Assembly: GCA_900754255.1 (NCBI GenBank) | Contig: CAAECI010000055.1 | Span: 1-17,930 of the forward strand | DNA: 17,930 nt | Direction of reading: 5' to 3' | From: an uncultured Succinivibrio sp. | Lineage (GTDB): Bacteria > Pseudomonadota > Gammaproteobacteria > Enterobacterales > Succinivibrionaceae | Shown: piece after piece, positions 8,777-15,329 of the stretch | How positions within the stretch are numbered: the stretch's first letter is position 1 | Layout: every line of letters starts with the position of its first letter | Notes under the pieces: generated by a model | The model's input: only the letters and a program-made list of their open reading frames with translations | Told to the model about the DNA's origin: nothing | Database searches by the model: none | Program-made: the position numbers and the translations under genes

Positions 8777-9466
8777 TCACAGAGCTTGCTTTTGCAACTC
8801 GTCGATGGCAACGCTGATATGACGTTCAAGCTGTCTTACCGCCCGTCTGTCGTCATGCTCCTTGATGGCACTTAAAATACGATCATGATATTTAAGACCG
8901 CTTTCAAAGCCGAACAATCCGTTCATGCGCATATGACTTACCCCGGTGTTTTCAAATACACGACACAGGGAATCGTTTAAGACCTCGTTACCGCTCGCCG
9001 CCGCAATGGCCTTATGAAAATCCATATCGGCATGAATAAAAAGATCGGGCGTACCTATGCTTTCGCGCATACGTTTGAGGGTCTCCTCAAGCTCAAGCGT
9101 CAGCGCATCCACTACCTCCCGATCACGTTGCAAGGCCCAATTCAACCCCTGCGGCTCGACCAAAAGACGATATTCCAAAACAGCCTTGATATCACTGTAG
9201 GAGGAGGATGGGATCACGCCGCTACCCAAACGATCGACGTCATCTGAGATGAGATAGCAGCCACGCCCCTGCTCCGGACGCAGGATCTGGAGGGTAACAA
9301 AACGGCTTATGGCCATACGCAACGTAGCCCTTGAGACACCGAGCTCTCTGGATAATACATTTTCGGAGGGGATCTTTTCATTCAATTTCCACTTACCGGA
9401 CACTATGCATTTGCGCAGATATTCGGTAACCTGCGTGGTCACCAGAGTACGATTAATTCTTTCCAT
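8777..9466 (-). CDS. GntR-family transcriptional regulator, FadR/FCD subfamily
   Basis: This 229-residue protein has a GntR winged helix at about residues 8-75; the recognition region SENVLSRELGVSRATLRMAI lies at 34-53, and GRGCYL ends the wing. The C-terminal FCD helical sensor spans about 90-225. FCD metal and effector ligands are visible as Asp147, His151, His194 (YHDRIL) and His216 (LERH). FCD regulators usually sense organic acids, sugar acids or related metabolites; the ligand here cannot be read from sequence. The ATG at 9466 has no good Shine-Dalgarno. A GntR-type palindrome 20 bases upstream suggests autorepression. No catabolic gene lies beside it: carB converges on it, and the other side is a long non-coding gap. 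Its target may be the candidate small RNA there, or distant genes. Confidence 0.9.
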   Translation of the reverse strand: MERINRTLVTTQVTEYLRKCIVSGKWKLNEKIPSENVLSRELGVSRATLRMAISRFVTLQILRPEQGRGCYLISDDVDRLGSGVIPSSSYSDIKAVLEYRLLVEPQGLNWALQRDREVVDALTLELEETLKRMRESIGTPDLFIHADMDFHKAIAAASGNEVLNDSLCRVFENTGVSHMRMNGLFGFESGLKYHDRILSAIKEHDDRRAVRQLERHISVAIDELQKQAL

Positions 9467-9486
9467 AGACTAATGTGGTTGCTAAC

Positions 9487-9497
9487 TTGTCTGACAA
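9487..9497. promoter_or_regulatory. GntR-type operator upstream of the FCD regulator
   Basis: TTGTCTGACAA is a perfect 11-bp dyad (TTGTC, T, GACAA) of the TNGTNNNACNA form bound by FadR-type GntR proteins. One mismatch allows extension to 17 bp. It lies just downstream of a possible -10 (TATTAA, minus strand, 9505-9500), a good place for autorepression. A second dyad, TTTAATA and TATTAAA with a 4-base spacer, directly abuts it at 9499-9516. Confidence 0.65.
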
Positions 9498-9535
9498 CTT
9501 TAATACTGATATTAAAACAAAATTTTGCACGTTCT

Positions 9536-9551
9536 TGTGATCGAGATCAAA
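9536..9551. promoter_or_regulatory. CRP- or FNR-like site
   Basis: TGTGATCGAGATCAAA has TGTGA, six bases, then TCAAA: one mismatch to the CRP pattern TGTGA-N6-TCACA. It also contains TGAT-N4-ATCAA, one base short of the FNR pattern. It lies between the GntR start and the candidate small-RNA promoter, so it could act on either. Which factor binds, if any, is not decidable here. Confidence 0.45.
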
Positions 9552-9611
9552 TATTTAGACGTGACGGGGTAAGCAATTTTTCTTGTTTTGTGTAAAAAAT
9601 TTTATTTTTGC

Positions 9612-9640
9612 TTGCATGAACGGGCGAAATTATGTAACAT
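9612..9640 (+). promoter_or_regulatory. Candidate sigma-70 promoter for an intergenic RNA
   Basis: TTGCAT (9612-9617), a 17-base spacer, then TAACAT (9635-9640). Spacing is ideal and each hexamer matches 4 of 6. The predicted start is near 9647. No protein gene lies downstream on this strand before an intrinsic terminator at 9729. Confidence 0.6.
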
Positions 9641-9646
9641 ACTTTC

Positions 9647-9759
9647 ATCATCTTAACGTTGTGTTCTGATGGTTTGTAGCTGTTATCTCCACAGGAGATC
9701 ATCACTCAAACTCCAAAGCAGATATCACGCCCTGATCCCATGATCAGGGCTTTTTTTTT
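9647..9759 (+). ncRNA. Candidate small regulatory RNA, about 113 nt
   Basis: A good promoter at 9612-9640 and a strong terminator at 9729-9759 bracket a stretch of about 113 bases with no convincing gene. Within it, ATCTCC and GGAGAT (9685-9699) form a 6-bp stem with a 3-base loop. The terminal hairpin plus nine U resembles the 3' end of Hfq-dependent RNAs. A 24-codon frame starting at 9669 has no Shine-Dalgarno and ends inside the terminator loop, so I do not favour a peptide. I do not recognise a known RNA family. It cannot be a leader for feoB, which lies on the opposite strand. The start site is inferred, and existence as a transcript is untested. Confidence 0.5.
9729..9759 (+). terminator. 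Intrinsic terminator of the candidate small RNA
   Basis: Perfect 9-bp arms GCCCTGATC and GATCAGGGC with a 4-base loop CCAT, followed by nine T on the plus strand. The minus strand has no T-tract after the hairpin, so it terminates plus-strand transcription. No plus-strand protein gene ends nearby, which makes it the clearest clue to a separate transcript. Confidence 0.9.
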
Positions 9760-9881
9760 CAATAAGAAAAGTTCGATAAGGGCTGCTTTTAGCTTGCTTT
9801 AATTCCTTTTTTTGACGGGCATGATAAGCCTTAATCATAGGTTTTACTTTTTGAAAATTCATTACAAAAGAAAATAATGTT

Positions 9882-9910
9882 AAAAAAAGATCCCGACATG
9901 CGGGATCTTT
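9882..9910 (-). terminator. Intrinsic terminator of feoAB
   Basis: On the minus strand, 10-bp arms AAAGATCCCG and CGGGATCTTT enclose a 5-base loop and continue into seven T (complement of 9888-9882). It begins 26 bases after the feoB stop. Confidence 0.93.
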
Positions 9911-9935
9911 CAAATAACGTTAACTTTTCAGCAGA

Positions 9936-12083
9936 TCAGACATTTTTGGAGGCTATCGCCAGTTTGACTCCGCCTGCTCTGTCCTTTCTAAAGATGAGAT
10001 AGAGCACGAGAGCCAAAACCACCAGCGCAATGACCGTAAAGACATTGAAGGGCACGGTACCGGTAATAAAGCCGCCGAGCTGGTAGACGAACAGAGCCAA
10101 TACATAGGCGTAAACCAGCATATAGGTTACTGAGAAGCCGAACCATCTTCCCGATCCGAATTGACGCTTCATGGCCCCGAGAGCCGCTACGCAGGGTACG
10201 GACCAGAGATTGAAAGCCAGGAAGGCCAATGCAGCGACAGTTACGGGGAAAACCTCATGCATGGCGCTTAAAAGCCCGGCATCGTCCTCGGCAACCTCAT
10301 CGCCTAATCCCAACAGCACAGCCATGGTACCCACCACGTTTTCCTTGGCCAGTAGGCCGGTTATGACGGCCACCGAGGCCTGCCAAGTGCCAAAGCCCAA
10401 GGGTATGAAGATGAAGGCTACCAAGGTACCGAAGGCGGCCAACATGGATTCATTGACATCAACCATGGCAAAACCTTCGTCCGTAAAATTGAAGTTGGCC
10501 AAAAACCACAGGATCACCACCGTGGCGAAGATGATGGTTCCGGCCTTGATCACGAAGGCACGGCAACGCTCGTAGGTGGTACGGAAGACGTTCAGAGCCT
10601 TGGGCATGTGATAGTCGGGCAGCTCCATAACGAATGGGGATACGTCCTCATGGAAGGCAGCACTCTTTTTGAGTATGATCCCGGTTACGGCAATGGAGAA
10701 GATCGCAACCAAATATACCGCCGGCGCGATCCAGGTCGAATCGGGGAAGAAGCTCATGAAGATCATGGTCATGATCGGAAGCTTGGCCGAGCAAGGCAGG
10801 AAGGTCGTGGTAATGAGAGTGATGCGCTGCTCATTGATGTTATCGATGGATTTAGTGGACATCAATGCCGGCACGCCGCATCCGGTTGCGATCAAGATGG
10901 GAATGAAGGAGCGTCCGGACAGACCGAAGTGTCTGAAGATACGATCAAGCACAAAGGCCACGCGGGTCATATAACCGCACTGCTCCACGATGGAGAGCAG
11001 GAAGAAAAGCACCACCATCTGCGGAACGAATCCGAGCACGGCTCCCACGCCACCTACGATACCGTCGATGACGAGTGAACGCAGCCAGTCGGGAGATGCG
11101 GCATTGTCCAAAAGCCAATTGGCGCCGTCGGTTGCCCATTCACCGAACACCACGTCGTTGGCATAGTCGGTGGCAGCGGTACCGACGGTGGTCACGGCCA
11201 AATAATAAATGGCGTAAATAACAAGTGCAAAGATGGGCAAAGCAAGCCATCTGTTGGTGACAACATTGTCGATCTTATGAGAGAGTGCCGAGGCCTTTTT
11301 ATCGTTGCGTGTTGAGATCGCAGGGATGATCTTATCGATGAAGGCATAGCGGGCACGGGGGAAATAAGCCTCGGCATCGGTATTGTATTCACGCTCGATC
11401 AAAGCGCGGCCCTTGGCTACCTCGGCAAGCAACAGCTCCGATCCGCGGTACTCGTTTAAGTAAACCTTATCCTGCTGCAAAAGAGAGGTGGCGATGAATA
11501 CTTTCTCGGCCTCGTTTTTTTCCTTACCCAGACGTTCGCCTATGCTCTTTAAAAGTGCGCATACGTCCTCAGGATAAAGCCTGGAGGCGGAAAATGAGGT
11601 TTTGGCCTCATTGACTGCATTCAAAAGATCGTCAAGCCCCTTGCCGTTTGAGGCACAGACCGGCACCACTGGAACACCTAGTTTCTCAGACAGACCCTTT
11701 GCATCAACGGTAATGCCCTCTTCCTTCAGAAGATCGGTCATATTAAGAGCCACCACCACGGGACGTCCCATGGGCAGGATCTCCAAGGTCAATGACAAGG
11801 AGCGCTCGATGTGCGTGGCATCCACGACATTTACAACTACATCATAGTTATCGGACAGGAGGAAGTTTCTCGATACTATCTCCTCGGCCGAGTAAGGCGA
11901 CAGTGAATAAAGTCCCGGCAGATCCACCACGTCCCAATCACGTTTGGCTATCTTACCTATGACCTGATCGACGGTAACGCCCGGCCAGTTGCCTACATAT
12001 TGATTGGAGCCGGTGAGTGCATTGAATAGAGTTGTTTTGCCACAATTTTGATTGCCTATAAGAGCTATGGTTTTGGTAGTCAT
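9936..12083 (-). CDS. feoB: FeoB, GTP-dependent ferrous iron transporter
   Basis: FeoB brings Fe(II) through the inner membrane, the main iron route under anoxic conditions. The 715-residue product starts with a G domain: G1 GNQNCGKT at 10-17, switch I GNWPGVTV at 31-38, G3 DLPG at 54-57, G4 NMTD at 114-117. A helical GDI-like region follows, then a membrane domain from about residue 280 with the two Gate segments and the conserved GCGVPALMSTKS stretch. The C-terminus ends in a transmembrane helix and a short basic tail. Its ATG overlaps the feoA stop by one base (TAATG), so translation is coupled. It is slightly shorter than E. coli FeoB (773). No feoC is visible: the next element is the terminator. 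P-loop residue 14 is Cys, where many FeoB have Ser or Val. Confidence 0.98.
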   Translation of the reverse strand: MTTKTIALIGNQNCGKTTLFNALTGSNQYVGNWPGVTVDQVIGKIAKRDWDVVDLPGLYSLSPYSAEEIVSRNFLLSDNYDVVVNVVDATHIERSLSLTLEILPMGRPVVVALNMTDLLKEEGITVDAKGLSEKLGVPVVPVCASNGKGLDDLLNAVNEAKTSFSASRLYPEDVCALLKSIGERLGKEKNEAEKVFIATSLLQQDKVYLNEYRGSELLLAEVAKGRALIEREYNTDAEAYFPRARYAFIDKIIPAISTRNDKKASALSHKIDNVVTNRWLALPIFALVIYAIYYLAVTTVGTAATDYANDVVFGEWATDGANWLLDNAASPDWLRSLVIDGIVGGVGAVLGFVPQMVVLFFLLSIVEQCGYMTRVAFVLDRIFRHFGLSGRSFIPILIATGCGVPALMSTKSIDNINEQRITLITTTFLPCSAKLPIMTMIFMSFFPDSTWIAPAVYLVAIFSIAVTGIILKKSAAFHEDVSPFVMELPDYHMPKALNVFRTTYERCRAFVIKAGTIIFATVVILWFLANFNFTDEGFAMVDVNESMLAAFGTLVAFIFIPLGFGTWQASVAVITGLLAKENVVGTMAVLLGLGDEVAEDDAGLLSAMHEVFPVTVAALAFLAFNLWSVPCVAALGAMKRQFGSGRWFGFSVTYMLVYAYVLALFVYQLGGFITGTVPFNVFTVIALVVLALVLYLIFRKDRAGGVKLAIASKNV

Positions 12084-12307
12084 TATTTCACCTCTATCAA
12101 AGCGGCATCGGCGCGACGAACGGTCAGCGAATATCCGCGCACGTTGAGTTCGATGGGATCGCCTAAGGGCGCGGTGCGTACAAGCGTCAGCTTGGTATCG
12201 GGGGTGATCCCCATATCGAGCAGACGGCGACGCAGAGACGTCCCGTTGCCATGTACGGCGGCAACTTCAGCCGACTCGCCTATTTTCATATTCTCTACAG
12301 TTTTCAT
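12083..12307 (-). CDS. feoA: FeoA, SH3-like accessory protein of ferrous iron uptake
   Basis: From ATG at 12307 this is a 74-residue FeoA (E. coli: 75), beginning MKTVENMKIGESAEV. The family core is clear: LRRRLLDMGITPDTKLTLVRTAPLGDPIEL, here about residues 28-57 (key residues L-MG at 33-36 and APLGDP near 50-55), ending with the beta-strand ALIEVK. FeoA is a small cytoplasmic SH3-fold protein needed for FeoB function. The frame is open to an ATG at 12340, but that extension (MRSLLWDRSYL) has no counterpart and its ATG touches the GGAGG with no spacing, so I prefer 12307. The region between the Shine-Dalgarno and this ATG holds a stable hairpin. feoB overlaps the stop by one base. Confidence 0.95.
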   Translation of the reverse strand: MKTVENMKIGESAEVAAVHGNGTSLRRRLLDMGITPDTKLTLVRTAPLGDPIELNVRGYSLTVRRADAALIEVK

Positions 12308-12345
12308 TAAATAAGAGCGATCCCAAAGCAGAGATCGCATCCTCC
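12308..12345 (-). promoter_or_regulatory. feoA ribosome binding site with an intervening hairpin
   Basis: On the minus strand GGAGG lies at 12345-12341, and the feoA ATG only at 12307, 33 bases further. Between them GCGATCTC (12338-12331) pairs with GGGATCGC (12324-12317) around a 6-base loop: eight pairs, one of them U-G. If the hairpin forms, the unpaired spacing is two bases plus nine, about 11. The helix could therefore bring a strong Shine-Dalgarno into working distance. No other good ribosome binding site precedes 12307. Confidence 0.6.
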
Positions 12346-12388
12346 TTCTTAAACGCTCATCCCATAAAGTCCGCTCTGTTTATCGCGC

Positions 12389-12416
12389 ACATTATGTAAA
12401 GCACAAATACGGTCAA
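12389..12416 (-). promoter_or_regulatory. Candidate feoAB promoter
   Basis: On the minus strand TTGACC (complement of 12416-12411), a 16-base spacer, then TAATGT (12394-12389). The -35 matches 5 of 6; the -10 is weak. It lies about 85 bases before the feoA ATG. No clear Fur box is visible around it by eye. Confidence 0.45.
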
Positions 12417-12434
12417 GGTATTGAACTAATTTTG

Positions 12435-12561
12435 GTTAGCCGTGAGTAATTAGCCTTCACTAACGTGAGGTAGTTTATGCTAACTATTTTTTTCTTGCAA
12501 GAAATTTCAAACGTTTTCTGCATTTTCACCAAAAATTGGCACTTAGGGGACAATGCATTGT
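12435..12561. promoter_or_regulatory. Cluster of palindromes upstream of feoAB
   Basis: The roughly 350-bp dapB-feoA gap holds several dyads upstream of the feo promoter. GTTAGC at 12435-12440 pairs with GCTAAC at 12479-12484. GTGAG is repeated at 12442 and 12465, and TTAGCC recurs at 12436 and 12450. TTTCTTGCAAGAAA (12491-12504) is a perfect 14-bp palindrome. AAACGTTT (12509-12516) is a LacI-family-like core, and ACAATGCATTGT (12550-12561) a perfect 12-bp palindrome. They are probable binding sites, but no factor can be named. Confidence 0.4.
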
Positions 12562-12601
12562 ATTGAAAAGGGATTTAGGCTTTGGAGAAGAGCTTGACAA
12601 T

Positions 12602-12628
12602 AAAAAAGATCGGAATTACCGATCTTTT
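12602..12628 (-). terminator. Intrinsic terminator of dapB, probably bidirectional
   Basis: Ten-base arms AAAAGATCGG and CCGATCTTTT enclose a 5-base loop, with T-tracts available on both strands. It lies 36 bases after the dapB stop and separates dapB from feoAB. Confidence 0.9.
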
Positions 12629-12663
12629 GAAAAAATTTGGCTGACGTTTTTGTAAAAAGGCGG

Positions 12664-13434
12664 TCAATTAAGTCCCAACACGTCGTTCAGATTATAAAGA
12701 CCGGGCTTTTTATCCTCAAGCCAGCGGGCCGAACGCAGAGCACCTGAGGCAAAGGTCTGACGGGAGGTAGCCACGTGCTTAAGCTCAAGTCTCTCGCCGT
12801 CGGCACAGAACATGGCGGTATGCTCACCCACTATATCTCCGCCGCGCACGGATGAGAAGCCGATGGTCCCGTACTGACGGGCGCCGCTTTGCGAGTTTCG
12901 TCCCTCCACCATCACATCCTTTAAATTAACGTGACGAGCCTCAGCTGCCGCCTCGCCCATGGCCAAAGCCGTTCCCGACGGCGCATCGACCTTATAACGA
13001 TGATGAGCCTCGATTATTTCGAGATCGGTATCGGACAGAACGGCAGAGGCCTTGCGAATAAGGTTGCACAGCACGGTTACGCCTACCGAGAAATTGGCGG
13101 CAAAAACAATGGGAATGCTCTTAGAGGCCTTCTTGATAAGCTCACGTTGCTCAGTGCTAAAGCCGGTAGTACCAAGAACCAAGCCGCATTTATGCTGCAC
13201 ACAGAAATCCATAAGCTTCAGCGAGCATTCGGGACGGGAAAAATCAATAAAAATATCGGGGATCTCATGCAGGGCCTCCGGATCGGCCTCAAGCTCGGCA
13301 GCAAATCCCGTAGGCAACGAGTCTGACAGTCTGTCTATACCGCAGACGACCTTTACCCCGTCCAAACCCTGACAACAATCCCATACGGCGTGTCCCATAC
13401 GTCCGCCTATTCCGCATATGCCCAGCTTAAGCAC
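12664..13434 (-). CDS. dapB: 4-hydroxy-tetrahydrodipicolinate reductase
   Basis: DapB reduces 4-hydroxy-tetrahydrodipicolinate with NAD(P)H in the diaminopimelate/lysine pathway, supplying lysine and cell-wall precursor. From GTG at 13434 it has 256 residues (E. coli: 273). The N-terminal Rossmann motif is GICGIGGRMG (5-14). The substrate domain carries EAHHRYKVDAPSGTA at 142-155, with the catalytic His and Lys148. The GTG is preceded by AAAGGAG at good spacing. The frame extends upstream to 13620, but that stretch contains the promoter and a foldable leader and has no family match. In E. coli dapB precedes carAB; here it stands alone between recN and feoAB, about 4 kb from carB and on the opposite strand. 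Confidence 0.96.
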   Translation of the reverse strand: MLKLGICGIGGRMGHAVWDCCQGLDGVKVVCGIDRLSDSLPTGFAAELEADPEALHEIPDIFIDFSRPECSLKLMDFCVQHKCGLVLGTTGFSTEQRELIKKASKSIPIVFAANFSVGVTVLCNLIRKASAVLSDTDLEIIEAHHRYKVDAPSGTALAMGEAAAEARHVNLKDVMVEGRNSQSGARQYGTIGFSSVRGGDIVGEHTAMFCADGERLELKHVATSRQTFASGALRSARWLEDKKPGLYNLNDVLGLN

Positions 13435-13454
13435 TTGTGATCTCCTTTTATCGT

Positions 13455-13544
13455 TTCCCGTCTCAGGCACACAGTCGCCAAGGGGCAGAAGGCCCGCAAC
13501 GGAGCTTACAGCAAAGACGGGAATTAAAAACGGCATTGATGCCG
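13455..13544 (-). promoter_or_regulatory. Structured 5' leader of dapB (candidate cis-acting RNA)
   Basis: Two folds are visible in the minus-strand transcript. First, CGGCAT and ATGCCG (13544-13531) form a tight hairpin followed by five U, terminator-like, only about 13 bases after the predicted start. Second, UUCCCGUCU (13523-13515) pairs perfectly with AGACGGGAA (13463-13455), closing 51 bases. Inside, GUUGC-GGGC pairs with GCCC and GCGAC as one hairpin with a 4-base bulge. The closing stem ends about six bases before the AAAGGAG of dapB. It does not show lysine-riboswitch signature sequences that I recognise. Confidence 0.45.
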
Positions 13545-13563
13545 CAGATTTTTTGACAGGAGC

Positions 13564-13572
13564 AGTATAGCA
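13564..13572 (-). promoter_or_regulatory. dapB promoter, extended -10
   Basis: On the minus strand TGCTATACT is a strong extended -10 (TATACT, 5 of 6). No -35 is evident. Transcription would start near 13557, giving a leader of about 120 bases. Confidence 0.6.
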
Positions 13573-13657
13573 CCTGACAAAAAATACTGCCGCTTTTATG
13601 GGCAACCTGCGTTTTTGCACCGCCCCCTTACAATATTTGCACCATTTTCGGCCTTAT

Positions 13658-15322
13658 TTATACAGCCGCCTGCTTAAGCAGAGCCTGCGCACCGGCCAAG
13701 GTATCTGCGGTCACGGTATTACCGCCCATCATACGGGCTAACTCCTCAATACGACCTCTTTCATCAAGGCTTATAACCTTGGAGCAGGCACCGTCCATGC
13801 CGTTTTCCTTAACCACCAGAAATTGAGATGAGGCCGCTGCGGCCACCTGAGGCAGATGGGTAACGGTAAGAACCTGGGTTCTCTGCCCGAGCTTGTGCAA
13901 AAGTGCCCCCACGGCCGAGGCCGTACGACCAGAAATCCCCGTATCCACTTCATCGAAAACTAACAGCGGAACATCGTTTATGGCGGAGGTTAAGACCTCT
14001 ATGGTAAGTGCAAGGCGTGACAATTCACCGCCTGAGGCGGTTTTATCAAGCGCCCCCGGCTCCTGTCCGCGGTTGGCGCAAAAGAGGAAATTTACCTCGT
14101 CGCGGCCCTCCTTGCGCGGGCGACATTCGGGATCCTGTGTGCAGGAAACAATAAAATTTCCGTCGGGCATGGAGAGCTTACGCACCTCGGCGGTTACCTC
14201 ACGGCTCATTCTTTGAGCCGCTTCCTTACGAAGATCCGACAGCTCCTGAGCTTTTTGCTCGTAGCCGTCACGAAGCGATCTTACCTTCGCCGTAAGCTCG
14301 GTGATCTTATCCTTTAAGGACAGAAAATGCTCAAGTCTTTCCTCAAGCTCATCCTTCACCTTATAGAGCTCAGAGGGCTCGGTCTTAAAGCGACGGGCGA
14401 GCGCATGACATTGAGAAAGCCTCTCCTCCAAGTATTTAGGATCCGAAAAAGCCCCCTCGTCGTTATTCTCGATGAGCTCCCGTGCCGAAGAAAGCTTTTC
14501 CAGGGCTTCTCCTATTAATGATGCGGCAGCTCCCGCCCCCTCCTCATCATATTCTCTAACGTTTTCGAGCGAGGCTTGCGCCCCCTCTATTACGCTTAAG
14601 GCCCCGTTGTCGTCATCGGACAAGGCGGAGGCGACCTCGGCATAGGCCTCAAGCAACTCCTTTTTATGCTCGACCTCATCAAAATCGGCGCTTAAGCATT
14701 CATAGTCACCGGGACCTAAATCAAGCTTGCACAGGGCCTCATAATCCGCCCTGACACTTTTAAATACGGCGGCGCCTTCCTTTTGCTCATCGGCCAATCT
14801 TTGCAGCTGCATGCGCTGCTCATTGTAAAGAGAAAAAGCCGCCCCGACCTTTGCCACCTGATCCGAAAGCTCTCCATACCCGTCCAAAAGCTTAAGCTGT
14901 CTTTGCGGGCTCAACATTCTTACCGAGGCATGCTGTCCGTGTACCGATACCAAAAGCGATCCCAATTCCTTAATGAGCGATATGGTTACCGATCGTGAAT
15001 TGACAAAGGCACGGCTGCGACCGTCGGCGCCTACGGTGCGTCTTATGATGAGCTGATCCTCGGAGTAAAGATCGTGATCCTTTAGAAAGTTAACCGCCGC
15101 CTGACAATCATCAAGCGAAAAAATGGCTTCGACCTCGGCCTTGTCACAGCCTCTGCGTACCAAGCCGGGATCGGTACGTGCGCCCAATATAAGTCCCAGG
15201 GCATCTACGGTAAGGGACTTGCCGGCTCCAGTTTCACCCGTTACGGCCGTAAGCCCTTGTTTAAATTCCATGACGTTATGCACGCTTAGGACTAAATTTC
15301 TGACAGAAAGTTCCTCGAGCAT
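13658..15322 (-). CDS. recN: RecN, SMC-like DNA double-strand break repair protein
   Basis: RecN is a cytoplasmic SMC-like ATPase that tethers and processes broken DNA for RecA-dependent repair. The 554-residue product (E. coli: 553) begins MLEELSVRNLVL and has Walker A GETGAGKS at 29-36. A long charged, helical coiled-coil region follows at about 150-380. The ABC signature SGGELSR is at 430-436, and Walker B LLVFDEVDTGISG starts at 453. The ATG at 15322 is preceded by GAGG that overlaps the nadK stop, seven bases away, so the two form an operon. I see no obvious LexA box (CTG-N10-CAG) before nadK, whereas E. coli recN is strongly SOS-induced. No hairpin terminator is clear after its stop; transcription may run into the dapB leader. 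Confidence 0.97.
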   Translation of the reverse strand: MLEELSVRNLVLSVHNVMEFKQGLTAVTGETGAGKSLTVDALGLILGARTDPGLVRRGCDKAEVEAIFSLDDCQAAVNFLKDHDLYSEDQLIIRRTVGADGRSRAFVNSRSVTISLIKELGSLLVSVHGQHASVRMLSPQRQLKLLDGYGELSDQVAKVGAAFSLYNEQRMQLQRLADEQKEGAAVFKSVRADYEALCKLDLGPGDYECLSADFDEVEHKKELLEAYAEVASALSDDDNGALSVIEGAQASLENVREYDEEGAGAAASLIGEALEKLSSARELIENNDEGAFSDPKYLEERLSQCHALARRFKTEPSELYKVKDELEERLEHFLSLKDKITELTAKVRSLRDGYEQKAQELSDLRKEAAQRMSREVTAEVRKLSMPDGNFIVSCTQDPECRPRKEGRDEVNFLFCANRGQEPGALDKTASGGELSRLALTIEVLTSAINDVPLLVFDEVDTGISGRTASAVGALLHKLGQRTQVLTVTHLPQVAAAASSQFLVVKENGMDGACSKVISLDERGRIEELARMMGGNTVTADTLAGAQALLKQAAV

Positions 15323-15329
15323 TTTTTCC

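Noticed and set aside
9685..9699. ACAGGA in the intergenic RNA as a CsrA/RsmA binding site, making it a CsrB-like sponge
   Set aside because: The GGA is paired in the stem and only one such motif occurs; sponge RNAs carry many exposed GGA loops.
9669..9743. 24-codon plus-strand frame inside the candidate small RNA
   Set aside because: No Shine-Dalgarno, stop lies in the terminator loop, no recognisable composition; kept only as a remark.
9725..9913. 62-codon minus-strand open frame after feoB (TTG start), with an internal 45-codon ATG frame rich in lysine
   Set aside because: It begins inside the feoAB terminator hairpin, ends inside the small-RNA terminator, and neither start has a ribosome binding site. 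It is not an evident FeoC.
13435..13620. 62-residue N-terminal extension of DapB in the open frame
   Set aside because: It covers the TGCTATACT promoter and the leader; GTG at 13434 has a good AAAGGAG and fits the family start.
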